DNA of 34,323 bases. It comes from Eubacteriales bacterium (GTDB lineage Bacteria; Bacillota; Clostridia; Oscillospirales; Acutalibacteraceae). The position numbers and the translations under genes are program-made. The DNA is taken from the NCBI GenBank assembly GCA_029219885.1, contig JAQXUH010000001.1:1-34323 (forward strand), given 5' to 3'. Numbering within the stretch: position 1 is the stretch's first letter; every line of letters starts with the position of its first letter. Shown here in pieces: positions 8,366 through 16,550 of this stretch. Below the pieces are notes generated by a model that searched no databases, was not told where the DNA came from, and saw only the letters and a program-made list of their open reading frames with translations.

Positions 8366-9031
8366 TTATTCGTTATCTTCTCCCGAAGCAACATCCTCTG
8401 CCTTTGAATGAGCAAGAGAAAGCTCTGTCTGAAGACGGTAAATCAAATCTTCCGCCTTATCAATTGCACTTGCATAAATTTGGGAAATCTCCGAATATTT
8501 CTTTGCAGAATCTGAGGACATACCAACCTCCAGCTCCTGCTTTAAATTATTTATTTCAAATCTGTTTTTATCTGCTTTTTTAGTAAGATGAGTAACATCT
8601 CTTTGCAGGTCTCTGTTCTTTTCCTCAAGCTTTCTGTTTTCCTCGCCTAAAAGCCTGTTCTTTGAAATAAGGCTGTCAATTTTTTCCTGAAGCTCGCTGA
8701 TTTTTACAGAGTCTGCCTGAGTTATTACAGGTCCGTCAAGCTGTGACTTATATTCGTCACGCTGTCTTCTACAGTTTTCATAAAGAGCATTGATTTTTTC
8801 AAACTCGCCCTTTATCTGTGACAGCTCGCAGGAAAGCATTGAATTTTCGTTTTGAATCTCGCTGAAACGCTGGTCAAAAAGCTCGCCTGCATTTTTGTTG
8901 GCCGCAAGCAGATTGTTGATATATTCGTTTACCTGCTTGACATCGTAGCCACGAAGGACCTTGTCAAAACCGAAATCCTGAACCTCTTTGCCTATAATTT
9001 GATCTCTGTTTACAATGTCATTGTTACTCAT
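8366..9031 (-). CDS. DivIVA-domain coiled-coil protein in the Tad operon
   Basis: 221 aa. Residues about 20-42 match the DivIVA N-terminal signature (FDKVLRGYDVKQVNEYINNL). The DivIVA family binds curved membrane at poles and septa and recruits partners. Residues about 60-170 are a long charged heptad-like coiled coil (LQEKIDSLISKNRLLGEENR and following), consistent with oligomerisation. AGGAG lies shortly before the ATG. It sits 56 bases after the DUF192 gene and 47 bases before the giant TadG-like gene, so it is very likely co-transcribed with the pilus genes. A function in localising the Tad machine or the giant protein is inference; a general cell-division role is the alternative, though its setting far from division genes argues against this. 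Confidence 0.8.
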   Translation of the reverse strand: MSNNDIVNRDQIIGKEVQDFGFDKVLRGYDVKQVNEYINNLLAANKNAGELFDQRFSEIQNENSMLSCELSQIKGEFEKINALYENCRRQRDEYKSQLDGPVITQADSVKISELQEKIDSLISKNRLLGEENRKLEEKNRDLQRDVTHLTKKADKNRFEINNLKQELEVGMSSDSAKKYSEISQIYASAIDKAEDLIYRLQTELSLAHSKAEDVASGEDNE

Positions 9032-9087
9032 AAATTTTCTCCTGAACTAAAATTGCCGAACTTGAATGATGCAATAGCATCAAATAA

Positions 9088-9435
9088 TTAACTGACAAAC
9101 TCCAAACAATCGCCATCACGAATACAAAGCCTGTCTGCCATTCCGGAGCAAAGCTCCAAAACCTTGTACCCGTTTTTGACCTTTTTGCGAACCTTATTGG
9201 GAGGAACGCTTCTGTCAATAAACAAAACCTTATTGTTTTTATCGAGAGTGATTGTATCAATATCAAATCTCATACCGAAAGTGTGAATTTCGTTACAAGG
9301 CATTAAAAGTAAGCCGTGATTTGAATTCATACTTTTGCGGTACATAAGTCCCATAAATCGTCTGAAAAAGTGATTTGCGTTTTCAATCTCCTGAATAAGC
9401 AGCTCACCGTCTTTATAAAGCTTTAATAATTTCAT
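9088..9435 (-). CDS. DUF192 family protein
   Basis: 115 aa. It shows the DUF192 pattern: GLMYRKSMNSNHGLLLMPCN, then IHTFGMRFDIDTITLDKNNK, and near the end VLELCSGMADRLCIRDGD. Family members are small beta-rich proteins of unknown biochemical function, often secreted; this copy has no clear signal peptide, so it is probably cytoplasmic. It begins 11 bases after the tadC stop and has a GGTGAG site close to the ATG, so it belongs to the Tad operon. DUF192 genes are known neighbours of tad genes in some bacteria, which suggests an accessory role in pilus assembly, but no function should be assigned. Confidence 0.85.
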   Translation of the reverse strand: MKLLKLYKDGELLIQEIENANHFFRRFMGLMYRKSMNSNHGLLLMPCNEIHTFGMRFDIDTITLDKNNKVLFIDRSVPPNKVRKKVKNGYKVLELCSGMADRLCIRDGDCLEFVS

Positions 9436-9446
9436 ATTCTCACCGA

Positions 9447-10397
9447 CTAAAACATTCCCGACATTGAATCCATTACCATTATAATAATAGGGGCCATAAC
9501 GATAATAATGATTGCGGGCAGGATAAACAGTACGGTGGGAATCGTCATTTTTGAAGGAACCTTTGCGGCAACGGTTTTAATTTCTTCCCTCTTTGAAAAT
9601 CTAAGCTGTTCCGATTGTGCCGCAAGTACATTGGTAATAGGAATACCAAGCTGATTTGCCTGAATAACGGCAGAGATAAACGTTTTAAGCTCTGCAACAT
9701 CAGTTGAATCGGAAAGCTCCTTAAGTGCCTCATTTCTGTTTTTACCAAGCTGAATTTGCTTGAATACCGTTACAAGCTCGTCAATCAGCGGGCCTTCCAT
9801 TCTCTCGGAAATCTTAACAAGAGATGCGTCAAAGCTGAGACCTGCCTCCATACATACACTCATAAGGTCGAGAGTGTCTGGAAGCTGAGAACGTATTGCC
9901 TGCTGATGACCGCTGACTCTGGTTTTCAAAAACATATTCGGGCCTAATATTGCAATAAGGCAGCCAATTAAAATAACAAGATAGAAATAGTTTGTAACAT
10001 TCATCAAGGCAAGACCGATACCTACTGAAATTACTAATGTAATAAGCATAAATGCTGTTTTAAAAAACTGAAAATTCGACACTGAAATATGAAGACCTGC
10101 TTGCCTGAGCTGTCTTGCAAGCTGAGCATTCTGTTTCTTTTTCTGTGCGTTTTTAGTTGGCTTTTTTCCGTTTTCGTCAACATTATTCAATTTATCAACA
10201 AAGGGCTTAATAACTCTTTCGTAAAATGATGTGTCAACATTTTTGTAATCAGAGCTTACAGTTTCCTTGCCGATGGCTTTCATTCTGCGAAGGTTGTTAT
10301 CCTCCTCCTTGCCTTTTTTGCCGAGGATAAGCACAACTATAACAAGAACAAGTGCCGTATATGAAATTACCAAAAAAGGTACAATATAGCTGCTCAT
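9447..10397 (-). CDS. tadC: TadC-like inner-membrane platform protein (T2SS-F family)
   Basis: 316 aa type II secretion F-domain protein. An N-terminal membrane helix (about 5-25) is followed by a basic cytoplasmic stretch, two adjacent helices around 120-160, the F domain with QLPDTLDLMSVCMEAGLSFD and LGIPITNVLAAQSEQLRF, and a C-terminal hydrophobic helix. With TadB it would form the membrane platform that couples TadA ATPase motion to insertion of Flp subunits. It lies 100 bases downstream of tadB and is followed after 11 bases by DUF192. It was assigned TadC, not TadB, by its position second after the ATPase and by the spacing of the F-domain motif; the two families are paralogous. Confidence 0.9.
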   Translation of the reverse strand: MSSYIVPFLVISYTALVLVIVVLILGKKGKEEDNNLRRMKAIGKETVSSDYKNVDTSFYERVIKPFVDKLNNVDENGKKPTKNAQKKKQNAQLARQLRQAGLHISVSNFQFFKTAFMLITLVISVGIGLALMNVTNYFYLVILIGCLIAILGPNMFLKTRVSGHQQAIRSQLPDTLDLMSVCMEAGLSFDASLVKISERMEGPLIDELVTVFKQIQLGKNRNEALKELSDSTDVAELKTFISAVIQANQLGIPITNVLAAQSEQLRFSKREEIKTVAAKVPSKMTIPTVLFILPAIIIIVMAPIIIMVMDSMSGMF

Positions 10398-10416
10398 AAT
10401 GTTTCAAAGCCTTTCC

Positions 10417-10456
10417 GACTACGAAATTTGCCGAGGTTTTACACCATACCGTAGTC
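10417..10456 (-). other. Inverted repeat in the tadB-tadC gap
   Basis: GACTACG (10417-10423) and CGTAGTC (10450-10456) can pair across a 26-base loop within the only sizeable gap between tadA and tadC. There is no T-run after it, so it is not a terminator; it might be an mRNA stability or processing element. Weak evidence. Confidence 0.3.
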
Positions 10457-10497
10457 TGCGTGGTGCGTATACTTTTAATACTGCCGATAAACCGACT

Positions 10498-11478
10498 TTA
10501 CATTTTTATATCTGTAATCTTTCTTATAATAGCAAAGCATATAATCTCAAGTATAGCTGCGATTATCAAACAGGTGTGACCGATTGTTGTAGTAAACAGC
10601 GGCTTTATAAAATCGAAGTTTACAAGTGCAAACATACCGAGAATTACAACAGGCATACAGCCTACAATCATACCGGTCATTCTTCCTGAAGCAGTTGCCG
10701 CCTTGAGCTCTTTTCTGAGTTTCATTTTTTCCTTAATGGAATTTGAAATATTCTCAAGTATTTGAGAGAGATTACCGCCTGTCTGCCTTTGAACAAGAAC
10801 TGCGGAAATCATAAGTGAAAGATAACTGCTTTTAATTCTCTTTCCCATATTTTCGAGGGCATCGTCCATAGATGTACCCATATTCAGCTCCTGAATAACA
10901 TAGGAAAATTCGGTGCTGATTGGTGCATCCATATCCTTTGCGATAGTTTCCATAGCCTGAGTAAAGCTAAGACCTGACTTAAGACAGCTGCACGCAATCA
11001 TCAATGCGTCTGCAAGCTGATTGTCAAATTTCTTAACTCTGGACTTTTGCTTGTTTTTAACATACATCATAGGAATAACAAGTCCCACGACAAGCAAAAT
11101 CACGGCAATAGCAGCATTTCCTGTGAACATAACAACCAAGCTTGCAGGAACAACGCTTACGATAAGCCAAATTGTCAAAAACTCCTCAGGACGCATCTTA
11201 ATATCGGCAGCCTGAAGTTCCTTATAAAGAGATGACGCCATCTTTTCAAAAAAGCTGTTGTTATTCTTTTTATTTTTTCTACGCTGTGTCAGCTTGCTTT
11301 CGTGCTTGACAAGAGCAATATCCGCTGCGTCGCCTTCCTTTTTCTTAAGCTCTTCAAGTCGCTTATTCGAAGCGATTTTGTTAGAAGACAAAAGAGAGGC
11401 AATTATGAAAACCGTTACAAATACAAGCAGAGCAAATGAAACAGTTAAAATTATTATATTAGTTAGAGAACCAGTCAT
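10498..11478 (-). CDS. tadB: TadB-like inner-membrane platform protein (T2SS-F family)
   Basis: 326 aa F-domain protein, paralogue of the next gene. A membrane helix at about 8-28 is followed by a basic region, paired helices about 100-140, the F domain (NQLADALMIACSCLKSGLSF, then ISAVLVQRQTGGNLSQILEN) and two C-terminal helices. Partner of TadC in the pilus assembly platform. Its ATG lies inside the end of tadA (20-base overlap, 11459-11478), which indicates translational coupling with the ATPase. Confidence 0.9.
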   Translation of the reverse strand: MTGSLTNIIILTVSFALLVFVTVFIIASLLSSNKIASNKRLEELKKKEGDAADIALVKHESKLTQRRKNKKNNNSFFEKMASSLYKELQAADIKMRPEEFLTIWLIVSVVPASLVVMFTGNAAIAVILLVVGLVIPMMYVKNKQKSRVKKFDNQLADALMIACSCLKSGLSFTQAMETIAKDMDAPISTEFSYVIQELNMGTSMDDALENMGKRIKSSYLSLMISAVLVQRQTGGNLSQILENISNSIKEKMKLRKELKAATASGRMTGMIVGCMPVVILGMFALVNFDFIKPLFTTTIGHTCLIIAAILEIICFAIIRKITDIKM

Positions 11479-12799
11479 TGTTTACAGCCACTCCGTTTTC
11501 GCGAATTTTTTCAACACATCTCGGGACAATACCTGTTGCCCTGAATTCTCCTTTAAATTTATTGTTTGCATCAAGCTCACCTGATGTATCATAGGTGAAA
11601 ATTTCCTGCATTCTTATAGTGTCGCCCTCCATTCCCACAATTTCGGAAATGGAAACAACCTTTCTCGAGCCGTCTCTGAGACGAGCCTGCTGAACAATAA
11701 GGTTAATAGCAGATGCGACCTGGTCTCTGATAGCCTTTGAGGGAAGCTCCGAGCCGGACATCATAACCATTGTTTCAATACGGGAAATTGAATCTCTCGG
11801 TGAGTTGGCATGAATAGTTGTAAGTGAGCCGTCGTGACCTGTGTTCATAGCCTGAAGCATATCGAGGGTTTCCTCGCTACGAACCTCACCTACGATAATT
11901 CTGTCAGGTCGCATACGAAGGGCGTTTACTACAAGGTCACGGATACTTATACGTCCCTTGCCCTCCATATTTGCAGGACGGCTTTCAAGTGTTAATACGT
12001 GCTCCTGATGAAGCTGTACCTCGGCAGAGTCCTCAATTGTTACAATTCTTTCGTCTGCCGGAATGTATGAGGATAAAACGTTAAGCAAGGTTGTTTTACC
12101 TGAACCGGTACCACCGGAAACAATAATGTTGAGCTTGCCTTTAACGGCGGCCTCAAGAAATTCTATCATTCTCGGTGAAATTGAGCCCCAGGTAACAAGA
12201 TTGTCTGCCGTGATAGGCGTTTTACCGAATTTACGGATAGTAAGAATCGGACCAATAAGTGATACAGGCGGAATAATTACGTTAACACGGGAGCCGTCGG
12301 GAAGTCTTGCGTCAACCATAGGACTTGCTTCGTCAACGTGACGGCCAACCTTTGTAACAATTCTGTCGATAATCTGCATCAAATGCTCGCTGTCCTTAAA
12401 TTTAATATCTGTCTGCACAAGCTTACCGTGAGACTCAACATAAATCTGGTAAGGACCGTTTACCATTATTTCGGAATAAGCGTCGCTGTCAACAAGACAC
12501 TGAATTGGGCCATAGCCCAAAATATCATCAATCAACTCTTCCTGAACGGCACCTCTGTCCATTCTTGCTATTCCGTATTCCTGCTTATTGACATACTCCT
12601 CAATAAGCTTTCGCATTCCGTCCTCGGTAAACGCCTCATCGTTACCGAGCTGACTTGCTATAATGGCAGCGTGTATTTTTGATTTTGCCTCTTCGTAAGG
12701 GTCTTTAACTGTGTTTTCACCCTTTGCCCCGAAGACTGCCTTGCTGCTTTTTGAATTTTCCTCAGGTACAGGAGAGGAATATCTATCTAATAATCCCAT
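11459..12799 (-). CDS. tadA: TadA/CpaF secretion ATPase
   Basis: 446 aa GspE/VirB11-type hexameric ATPase that drives Flp pilus assembly on the cytoplasmic face of the membrane. Visible motifs: Walker A GGTGSGKTT (229-237), an Asp box RIVTIEDSAEVQL (251-263), Walker B region RIIVGEVRSEETLDML (300-315), and a His box GSLTTIHANSPRD. The N-terminal domain includes the CpaF-typical DDILGYGPIQCLV and EIMVNGP. Length fits the family. It starts 7 bases after tadZ and overlaps tadB by 20 bases. All catalytic motifs look intact, so the pilus motor should be functional. Confidence 0.96.
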   Translation of the reverse strand: MGLLDRYSSPVPEENSKSSKAVFGAKGENTVKDPYEEAKSKIHAAIIASQLGNDEAFTEDGMRKLIEEYVNKQEYGIARMDRGAVQEELIDDILGYGPIQCLVDSDAYSEIMVNGPYQIYVESHGKLVQTDIKFKDSEHLMQIIDRIVTKVGRHVDEASPMVDARLPDGSRVNVIIPPVSLIGPILTIRKFGKTPITADNLVTWGSISPRMIEFLEAAVKGKLNIIVSGGTGSGKTTLLNVLSSYIPADERIVTIEDSAEVQLHQEHVLTLESRPANMEGKGRISIRDLVVNALRMRPDRIIVGEVRSEETLDMLQAMNTGHDGSLTTIHANSPRDSISRIETMVMMSGSELPSKAIRDQVASAINLIVQQARLRDGSRKVVSISEIVGMEGDTIRMQEIFTYDTSGELDANNKFKGEFRATGIVPRCVEKIRENGVAVNNDWFSN

Positions 12800-12806
12800 T
12801 TAGTTA

Positions 12807-13994
12807 TTACTTCTTTCGCTTGCTTTTTAATTTTTCGCTTGTCAGTTTTCCTTCTCTTTCCAGAATAAGCTTGTCCGCAAAGGCTTTGATATCCTTAGCT
12901 ATAACTGCTCTCGGCTTAAAGGTGATAAAAGGCTGACCGTTATTAAGTGAGTTATTTACTGTCTTTAAATCGCTTGAAACTACTGCATAAGCTTCAAGTC
13001 CCAGCAAATTCTCAAAATCTGAAATCTTAACGTTGTTTTTCTTAACGTTCTTGTTAATCAAAAGCCTAACTTTATCCTGCTGATTTATCTGCTGTAATAC
13101 GTTTTGGCAAAGCTTGGCTCTCTTGAGCGAAAGAATGTTTACATCGTTTACCATAAATATTTCATCTGACGATTCAAGTGCCGTAATTATCGGGTCGGTA
13201 AGTGCACATCCGCAGTCGAGAATAATATATTCATAGTAGTTTCTTGCTACATCTATAATTGCTTTTGAATGATTTGACTGAACATATTCCGCAAGCTCAG
13301 GAGAGCTTGGTGATGCAAGAACTGAAAGACCTGATGAATGAGTTATACAGCAGGAAGTCAGGTTGTCGATTGAAATGCCGTTTGAATCTCTTACCAAATC
13401 AACAATAGTTTCTTTAGGGTCAAGGTCAAGTGCCATATCTGCGTCACCGAACTGAAGGTCAAGGTCAACAAGCAAAACATTTTTGCCCATTGATGCAAGG
13501 CAAACTGCTGTATTTGTGCAGATTGTTGTTTTGCCTACGCCGCCTTTACCGCTGAAGAAAGCATAAACACGTGAACGTTCTTTCTTTCCGACGTTCATAT
13601 TTCTGCTGAATTTTCTCTCGTTGGAAACTATCTTGCCGATGTTTCTGCAAAATTCTTCGCCGCCTACGCTGAGTGACATTACCTGCCTGATGCCGTACTG
13701 AGCAGCACTGTTTACCAAATCAACAGTAACATTATCGGTCATTATTACAGCAGAACAACCAAATGAGCCTAAATTCATATCGTCGATATAATCAAAGAAC
13801 TCATCGCTGATATCAACGCTGTCAATAACAAAGACTGCAACATCTGGAACAAAGCCCTTAAGTCTTGTCTTTGCCTCCGGTGAAAAATCGGAATAGCCTA
13901 TTATTGAATATTCATCATTATTTTCAAGCTTGTTTTTGAGTGCAACCTTATATTCGGTTTTCTCGGAACAAACAACTATGTTAATCTTTTCCAT
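12807..13994 (-). CDS. tadZ: TadZ/CpaE-type ParA-like ATPase
   Basis: 395 aa. Residues about 1-125 resemble a response-regulator receiver fold but lack a clear phospho-acceptor pattern (atypical receiver, as in known TadZ/CpaE). Residues 145-380 form a MinD/ParA ATPase with deviant Walker A FFSGKGGVGKTT (147-157), the second motif LLVDLDLQFGDAD, and YIILDCG. TadZ/CpaE proteins localise the Tad secretion complex, commonly to a pole. AAGGAG lies 11 bases before the ATG. It is placed between rcpC and tadA, the usual order. The basic C-terminus (KLKSKRKK) is as seen; its role is unknown. Confidence 0.92.
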   Translation of the reverse strand: MEKINIVVCSEKTEYKVALKNKLENNDEYSIIGYSDFSPEAKTRLKGFVPDVAVFVIDSVDISDEFFDYIDDMNLGSFGCSAVIMTDNVTVDLVNSAAQYGIRQVMSLSVGGEEFCRNIGKIVSNERKFSRNMNVGKKERSRVYAFFSGKGGVGKTTICTNTAVCLASMGKNVLLVDLDLQFGDADMALDLDPKETIVDLVRDSNGISIDNLTSCCITHSSGLSVLASPSSPELAEYVQSNHSKAIIDVARNYYEYIILDCGCALTDPIITALESSDEIFMVNDVNILSLKRAKLCQNVLQQINQQDKVRLLINKNVKKNNVKISDFENLLGLEAYAVVSSDLKTVNNSLNNGQPFITFKPRAVIAKDIKAFADKLILEREGKLTSEKLKSKRKK

Positions 13995-14025
13995 AACTGT
14001 ATAAACTCCTTAGGGTATTTGCTGA

Positions 14026-14700
14026 TTAATCTCTTGGGTTAAGAATAAGCTTGTAGCTGTATGTATTTTCAATATCGTAAAGCTCAAGAGCTTGTTCTTT
14101 TGTTACCTCAACGGTAAGTGTGCTGTACTCTGTAATTGCGGAGCCGTTTTTACTTGCCTTTGAGTTATCGGAATTAGTTGAAACACGAAGAATTTTCAAA
14201 CCTTTGTAGGCGATTTCTGACTTTTCCTTGCCTTCCTCATCCTCATAAATAAGTACGTCAACCGTATCGCCCTCGCTGATATAACCGTCAACACTTGTTA
14301 CGGAAGGTGCGTCGAAGGAGTAAGCAACCTTGCCCTTTGCAAGCTTAAGTGAAAGTGCCACATCCTCGCCGTCAATACTCTCCAATCTCTTTGAGTTAAT
14401 CTGCTCGCCTGCATAAAGAGTATCAATTGTTACCATATCCAAAAGCTCTTCCTTTGAGGTAACTGCGTTAGGAGCCTTGTCCTCAGCAATTACTGTTTTT
14501 GTGGCAAACACGCCTGCGTCCTCTGCAAACATATCCTCGGTGATTGAGGTGTTTGCCTCAATATCAGCAACAGGAACGAATACCGTAACAGTATCAGCAT
14601 CCTTGATTGTCGATTTTTTATCAATTTCGCTTGCGAACATATATGTTGCAAAGCCTGCGATTAAAGCAAATAAAACTGCAATGAGATAAACCTTTTTCAT
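14026..14700 (-). CDS. rcpC: CpaB/RcpC pilus assembly protein (SAF domain)
   Basis: 224 aa. An N-terminal membrane anchor (about 4-24, VYLIAVLFALIAGFATYMFA) is followed by the SAF-domain pattern VTVFVPVADIEANTSITEDM and TLYAGEQINSKRL, then a second beta domain (SEGDTVDVLIYEDEEGK). In diderms CpaB/RcpC acts with the secretin; here no secretin gene is present, as expected for a monoderm, so this extracytoplasmic protein may interact with peptidoglycan or guide the fibre (inference). AAAGG lies 9 bases before the ATG. It lies between tadE and tadZ in the operon. Confidence 0.88.
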   Translation of the reverse strand: MKKVYLIAVLFALIAGFATYMFASEIDKKSTIKDADTVTVFVPVADIEANTSITEDMFAEDAGVFATKTVIAEDKAPNAVTSKEELLDMVTIDTLYAGEQINSKRLESIDGEDVALSLKLAKGKVAYSFDAPSVTSVDGYISEGDTVDVLIYEDEEGKEKSEIAYKGLKILRVSTNSDNSKASKNGSAITEYSTLTVEVTKEQALELYDIENTYSYKLILNPRD

Positions 14701-14786
14701 ATTTCTGTGCCTTTCGTATCAAAAAGTTATTTGAAAAATAATCTTTCAGGATTTAAATTTTTTAATATATAATCAAAACTCACGGA

Positions 14787-15374
14787 CTATTCGGAGTCAT
14801 CGGAGCTGTTTCTTTCTACCTTATATGTTGACTTTGAACCAACGTCACGCAGCATATGGTTATCGGCGTTACCAAGAATTGGCGTCAGAACTCTCAACTT
14901 TCCCGAAACGTAAACAGTAACATCGCCGTTACACCTGCTGTTGACGTTATAGTCAAGAGCTGCGGAGCTGTCATAACTATAGCTGACCTTTACTGTCACA
15001 TCCGATATAGAGCCCGGAAGCGTATCTACTGCCGTTCTGACAATATTAATTTCCTGCTCTGTATAAGGAATTTGGTCAGGGTCCATTCCGGAAGTGTTAA
15101 AATAAGGCTCAACATCTTCAACGGCAAACACCTTGCCCTCGCCGTCAGGACCTGTCTCAGGCGTTTTGCTTTCATCGTCGTAACAGCATTCCTGATACTC
15201 AACGCAGGCAATTCTGGCAGCGTTTCTTGCGGAATTTTCCACCGAAATATAGTTATAAAACAGCCATCCAAAGTCTACAACAATCAATATGACAAATACA
15301 AAAATAGGAAAAATCAAGACAAATTCAAGTATTGCCTGACCGCTTTCCTTATCTTTTTTTTGTTTATTTTTCAT
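14787..15374 (-). CDS. tadE: TadE-like pseudopilin
   Basis: 195 aa from the ATG at 15374, which has a GAGGTG site nine bases upstream; a GTG at 15386 would overlap this site and is less likely. After a basic lead peptide, ESG then QAILEFVLIFPIFVFVIL gives a class IV/TadE processing site (cleavage after Gly, Glu at +5, Phe at +6) and the hydrophobic pseudopilin helix. The rest is an extracytoplasmic domain with a cysteine cluster (ACVEYQECCYDD) and the usual SVENSARNAARIA segment. It is probably processed by TadV and acts as a minor pilin in Flp assembly. It lies directly downstream of the flp terminator, so it is expressed by read-through or from an unseen promoter. Confidence 0.9.
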   Translation of the reverse strand: MKNKQKKDKESGQAILEFVLIFPIFVFVILIVVDFGWLFYNYISVENSARNAARIACVEYQECCYDDESKTPETGPDGEGKVFAVEDVEPYFNTSGMDPDQIPYTEQEINIVRTAVDTLPGSISDVTVKVSYSYDSSAALDYNVNSRCNGDVTVYVSGKLRVLTPILGNADNHMLRDVGSKSTYKVERNSSDDSE

Positions 15375-15416
15375 CGAGATTTTCACCTCATATCTTTGAA
15401 AAGTGCTAATCTAAAA

Positions 15417-15446
15417 ATATAAGGGCAGGATTCCCTGCCCTTATAT
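15417..15446 (-). terminator. Strong terminator/attenuator after the Flp pilin gene
   Basis: A perfect 13-bp stem (15417-15429 with 15434-15446, ATATAAGGGCAGG arm) and 4-base loop are followed on the minus strand by a T5 run. It sits 20 bases after the flp stop and upstream of tadE. Such a site would give abundant short pilin mRNA with limited read-through into the machinery genes. Confidence 0.88.
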
Positions 15447-15466
15447 AGTGTTTTGTTAAATATAAA

Positions 15467-15646
15467 TTATTCACCGCCGGTAGCGTCTTCGATAGTTGCC
15501 ATTTCGCTCTCAAGGTCATCAGCCTTATTCTGAACAATATTTCTGATAACTACGATAGCAATAACTGCGATAACAGCTACAAGAGCAATGATAAGTACAT
15601 ACTCTATCATACCCTGTCCGCTTTCGTCCTTTAAAAACCTTGTCAT
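15467..15646 (-). CDS. flp: Flp-type major pilin prepilin
   Basis: A 59-aa gene. The protein begins MTRFLKDESG then QGMIEYVLIIALVAVIAV. This is the Flp prepilin signature: short basic leader, cleavage after Gly10, Glu at +5 and Tyr at +6, then a hydrophobic helix, leaving a mature pilin of about 49 residues that ends in a short acidic tail (ATIEDATGGE). An excellent AGGAGG (15655-15660) precedes the ATG. It lies between the prepilin peptidase that would cleave it and the terminator at 15417. It would be the structural subunit of the Tad pilus. High confidence from motif and context. Confidence 0.95.
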   Translation of the reverse strand: MTRFLKDESGQGMIEYVLIIALVAVIAVIAIVVIRNIVQNKADDLESEMATIEDATGGE

Positions 15647-15688
15647 AATTTTTTCCTCCTGTTTAGATTTTAATAATTTATTTGTTAA

Positions 15689-16372
15689 TTAGAATACGCC
15701 AACCTCTGATACCAGAGAATCAATCAAAGGAAAGCACATTGAAATTACTGTTCCTGCCGATAGGAACGGTCCCATCGGAATTAAGGTTTTCATACCGCCC
15801 TTTTTTGTTACCTTAAGGATGATATAGGCACCTAATGCCAAAAGTCCCATAATCACCATGGCTTGAAGATAACCGCCGAGGTAGAGGCAAAGCCCGATTA
15901 CTCCGCTGTACTTAATGTCGCCGGCACCAACAGGGATTCTTAATAAACTTGGTGCAGTACAAGCAAGAAGTCCAATGAAGGCTCCTATCAAGGAGGCTAT
16001 CAAAACCTGCGATGTTTTGGTTGCTATTGAAACATAAACCGCATAAACGGCATGTGTAACAATCATTACTAATAAAAGTGAGTTTGGAATTTTCCTGATA
16101 ATTGAATCAACAACCGCTATACTGAAGATTGGTATTAATAAAACCAAATTTCTGATAAGGAGCGGTGTATCATCAACTGTGAGCATCAAGCCCACCGAGG
16201 AGAAAACTCCGAGAATAACCAAAGAAGCAATCAAAAGCTTGTTTTTAAGAAGTATCGTATCACCCGGATCTTCGCTTCTTGATATGATTAACTTCTTTGA
16301 TAAAGGAATTGTCACGACGGATAACGCCAAACCATAGACAACTCCAATAATTATCTTAACTAAAACTGACAT
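15689..16372 (-). CDS. tadV: Prepilin peptidase, A24 family (TadV/CpaA)
   Basis: 227 aa polytopic membrane aspartyl protease that removes the leader from Flp and pseudopilins. Both catalytic aspartates are visible: VVDSIIRKIPN (Asp89) and GAGDIKYSG (Asp152, the GxGD motif). It lacks the N-terminal methylase domain of PilD, as is typical of TadV/CpaA. First gene of the Tad operon, with a promoter 56-84 bases upstream of the start codon. The ATG at 16372 has only a weak GGAT-like ribosome binding site, so translation may be low, which suits an enzyme needed in small amounts. The flp gene follows after 42 bases. Confidence 0.94.
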   Translation of the reverse strand: MSVLVKIIIGVVYGLALSVVTIPLSKKLIISRSEDPGDTILLKNKLLIASLVILGVFSSVGLMLTVDDTPLLIRNLVLLIPIFSIAVVDSIIRKIPNSLLLVMIVTHAVYAVYVSIATKTSQVLIASLIGAFIGLLACTAPSLLRIPVGAGDIKYSGVIGLCLYLGGYLQAMVIMGLLALGAYIILKVTKKGGMKTLIPMGPFLSAGTVISMCFPLIDSLVSEVGVF

Positions 16373-16427
16373 ACTAACTATCCATTGAATTCGTTAAGTT
16401 GTACACCTAACTTTTGATTACAACTGA

Positions 16428-16456
16428 ATTTTAGCACATATTACTAAAGTTTTCAA
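16428..16456 (-). promoter_or_regulatory. Sigma-A promoter of the Tad operon
   Basis: On the minus strand TTGAAA (16451-16456), 17-base spacer, TAAAAT (16428-16433), with a TGC extended -10. It lies upstream of tadV and would start transcription near 16420. The leader then contains AAGTT-N8-AACTT around GTGTACAAC (about 16395-16412), a possible operator or small hairpin. Confidence 0.75.
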
Positions 16457-16512
16457 CAGCTTTTGAGAATTTTGTATAAATTAACCATTCGATTAACAAA
16501 ATAAAAACAAAA

Positions 16513-16550
16513 TGTACAACATTCGTTCAATTACGAACAAATGTTGTACA
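16513..16550 (-). terminator. Terminator after the methyltransferase gene
   Basis: A 16-bp inverted repeat with one mismatch (TGTACAACATTCGTTC against GAACAAATGTTGTACA) and 6-base loop. On the minus strand it follows the 16581 stop and is followed by TTTTGTTTTTATTTTG. It separates the metabolic operon from the Tad operon. A symmetric operator is a less likely alternative. Confidence 0.75.
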
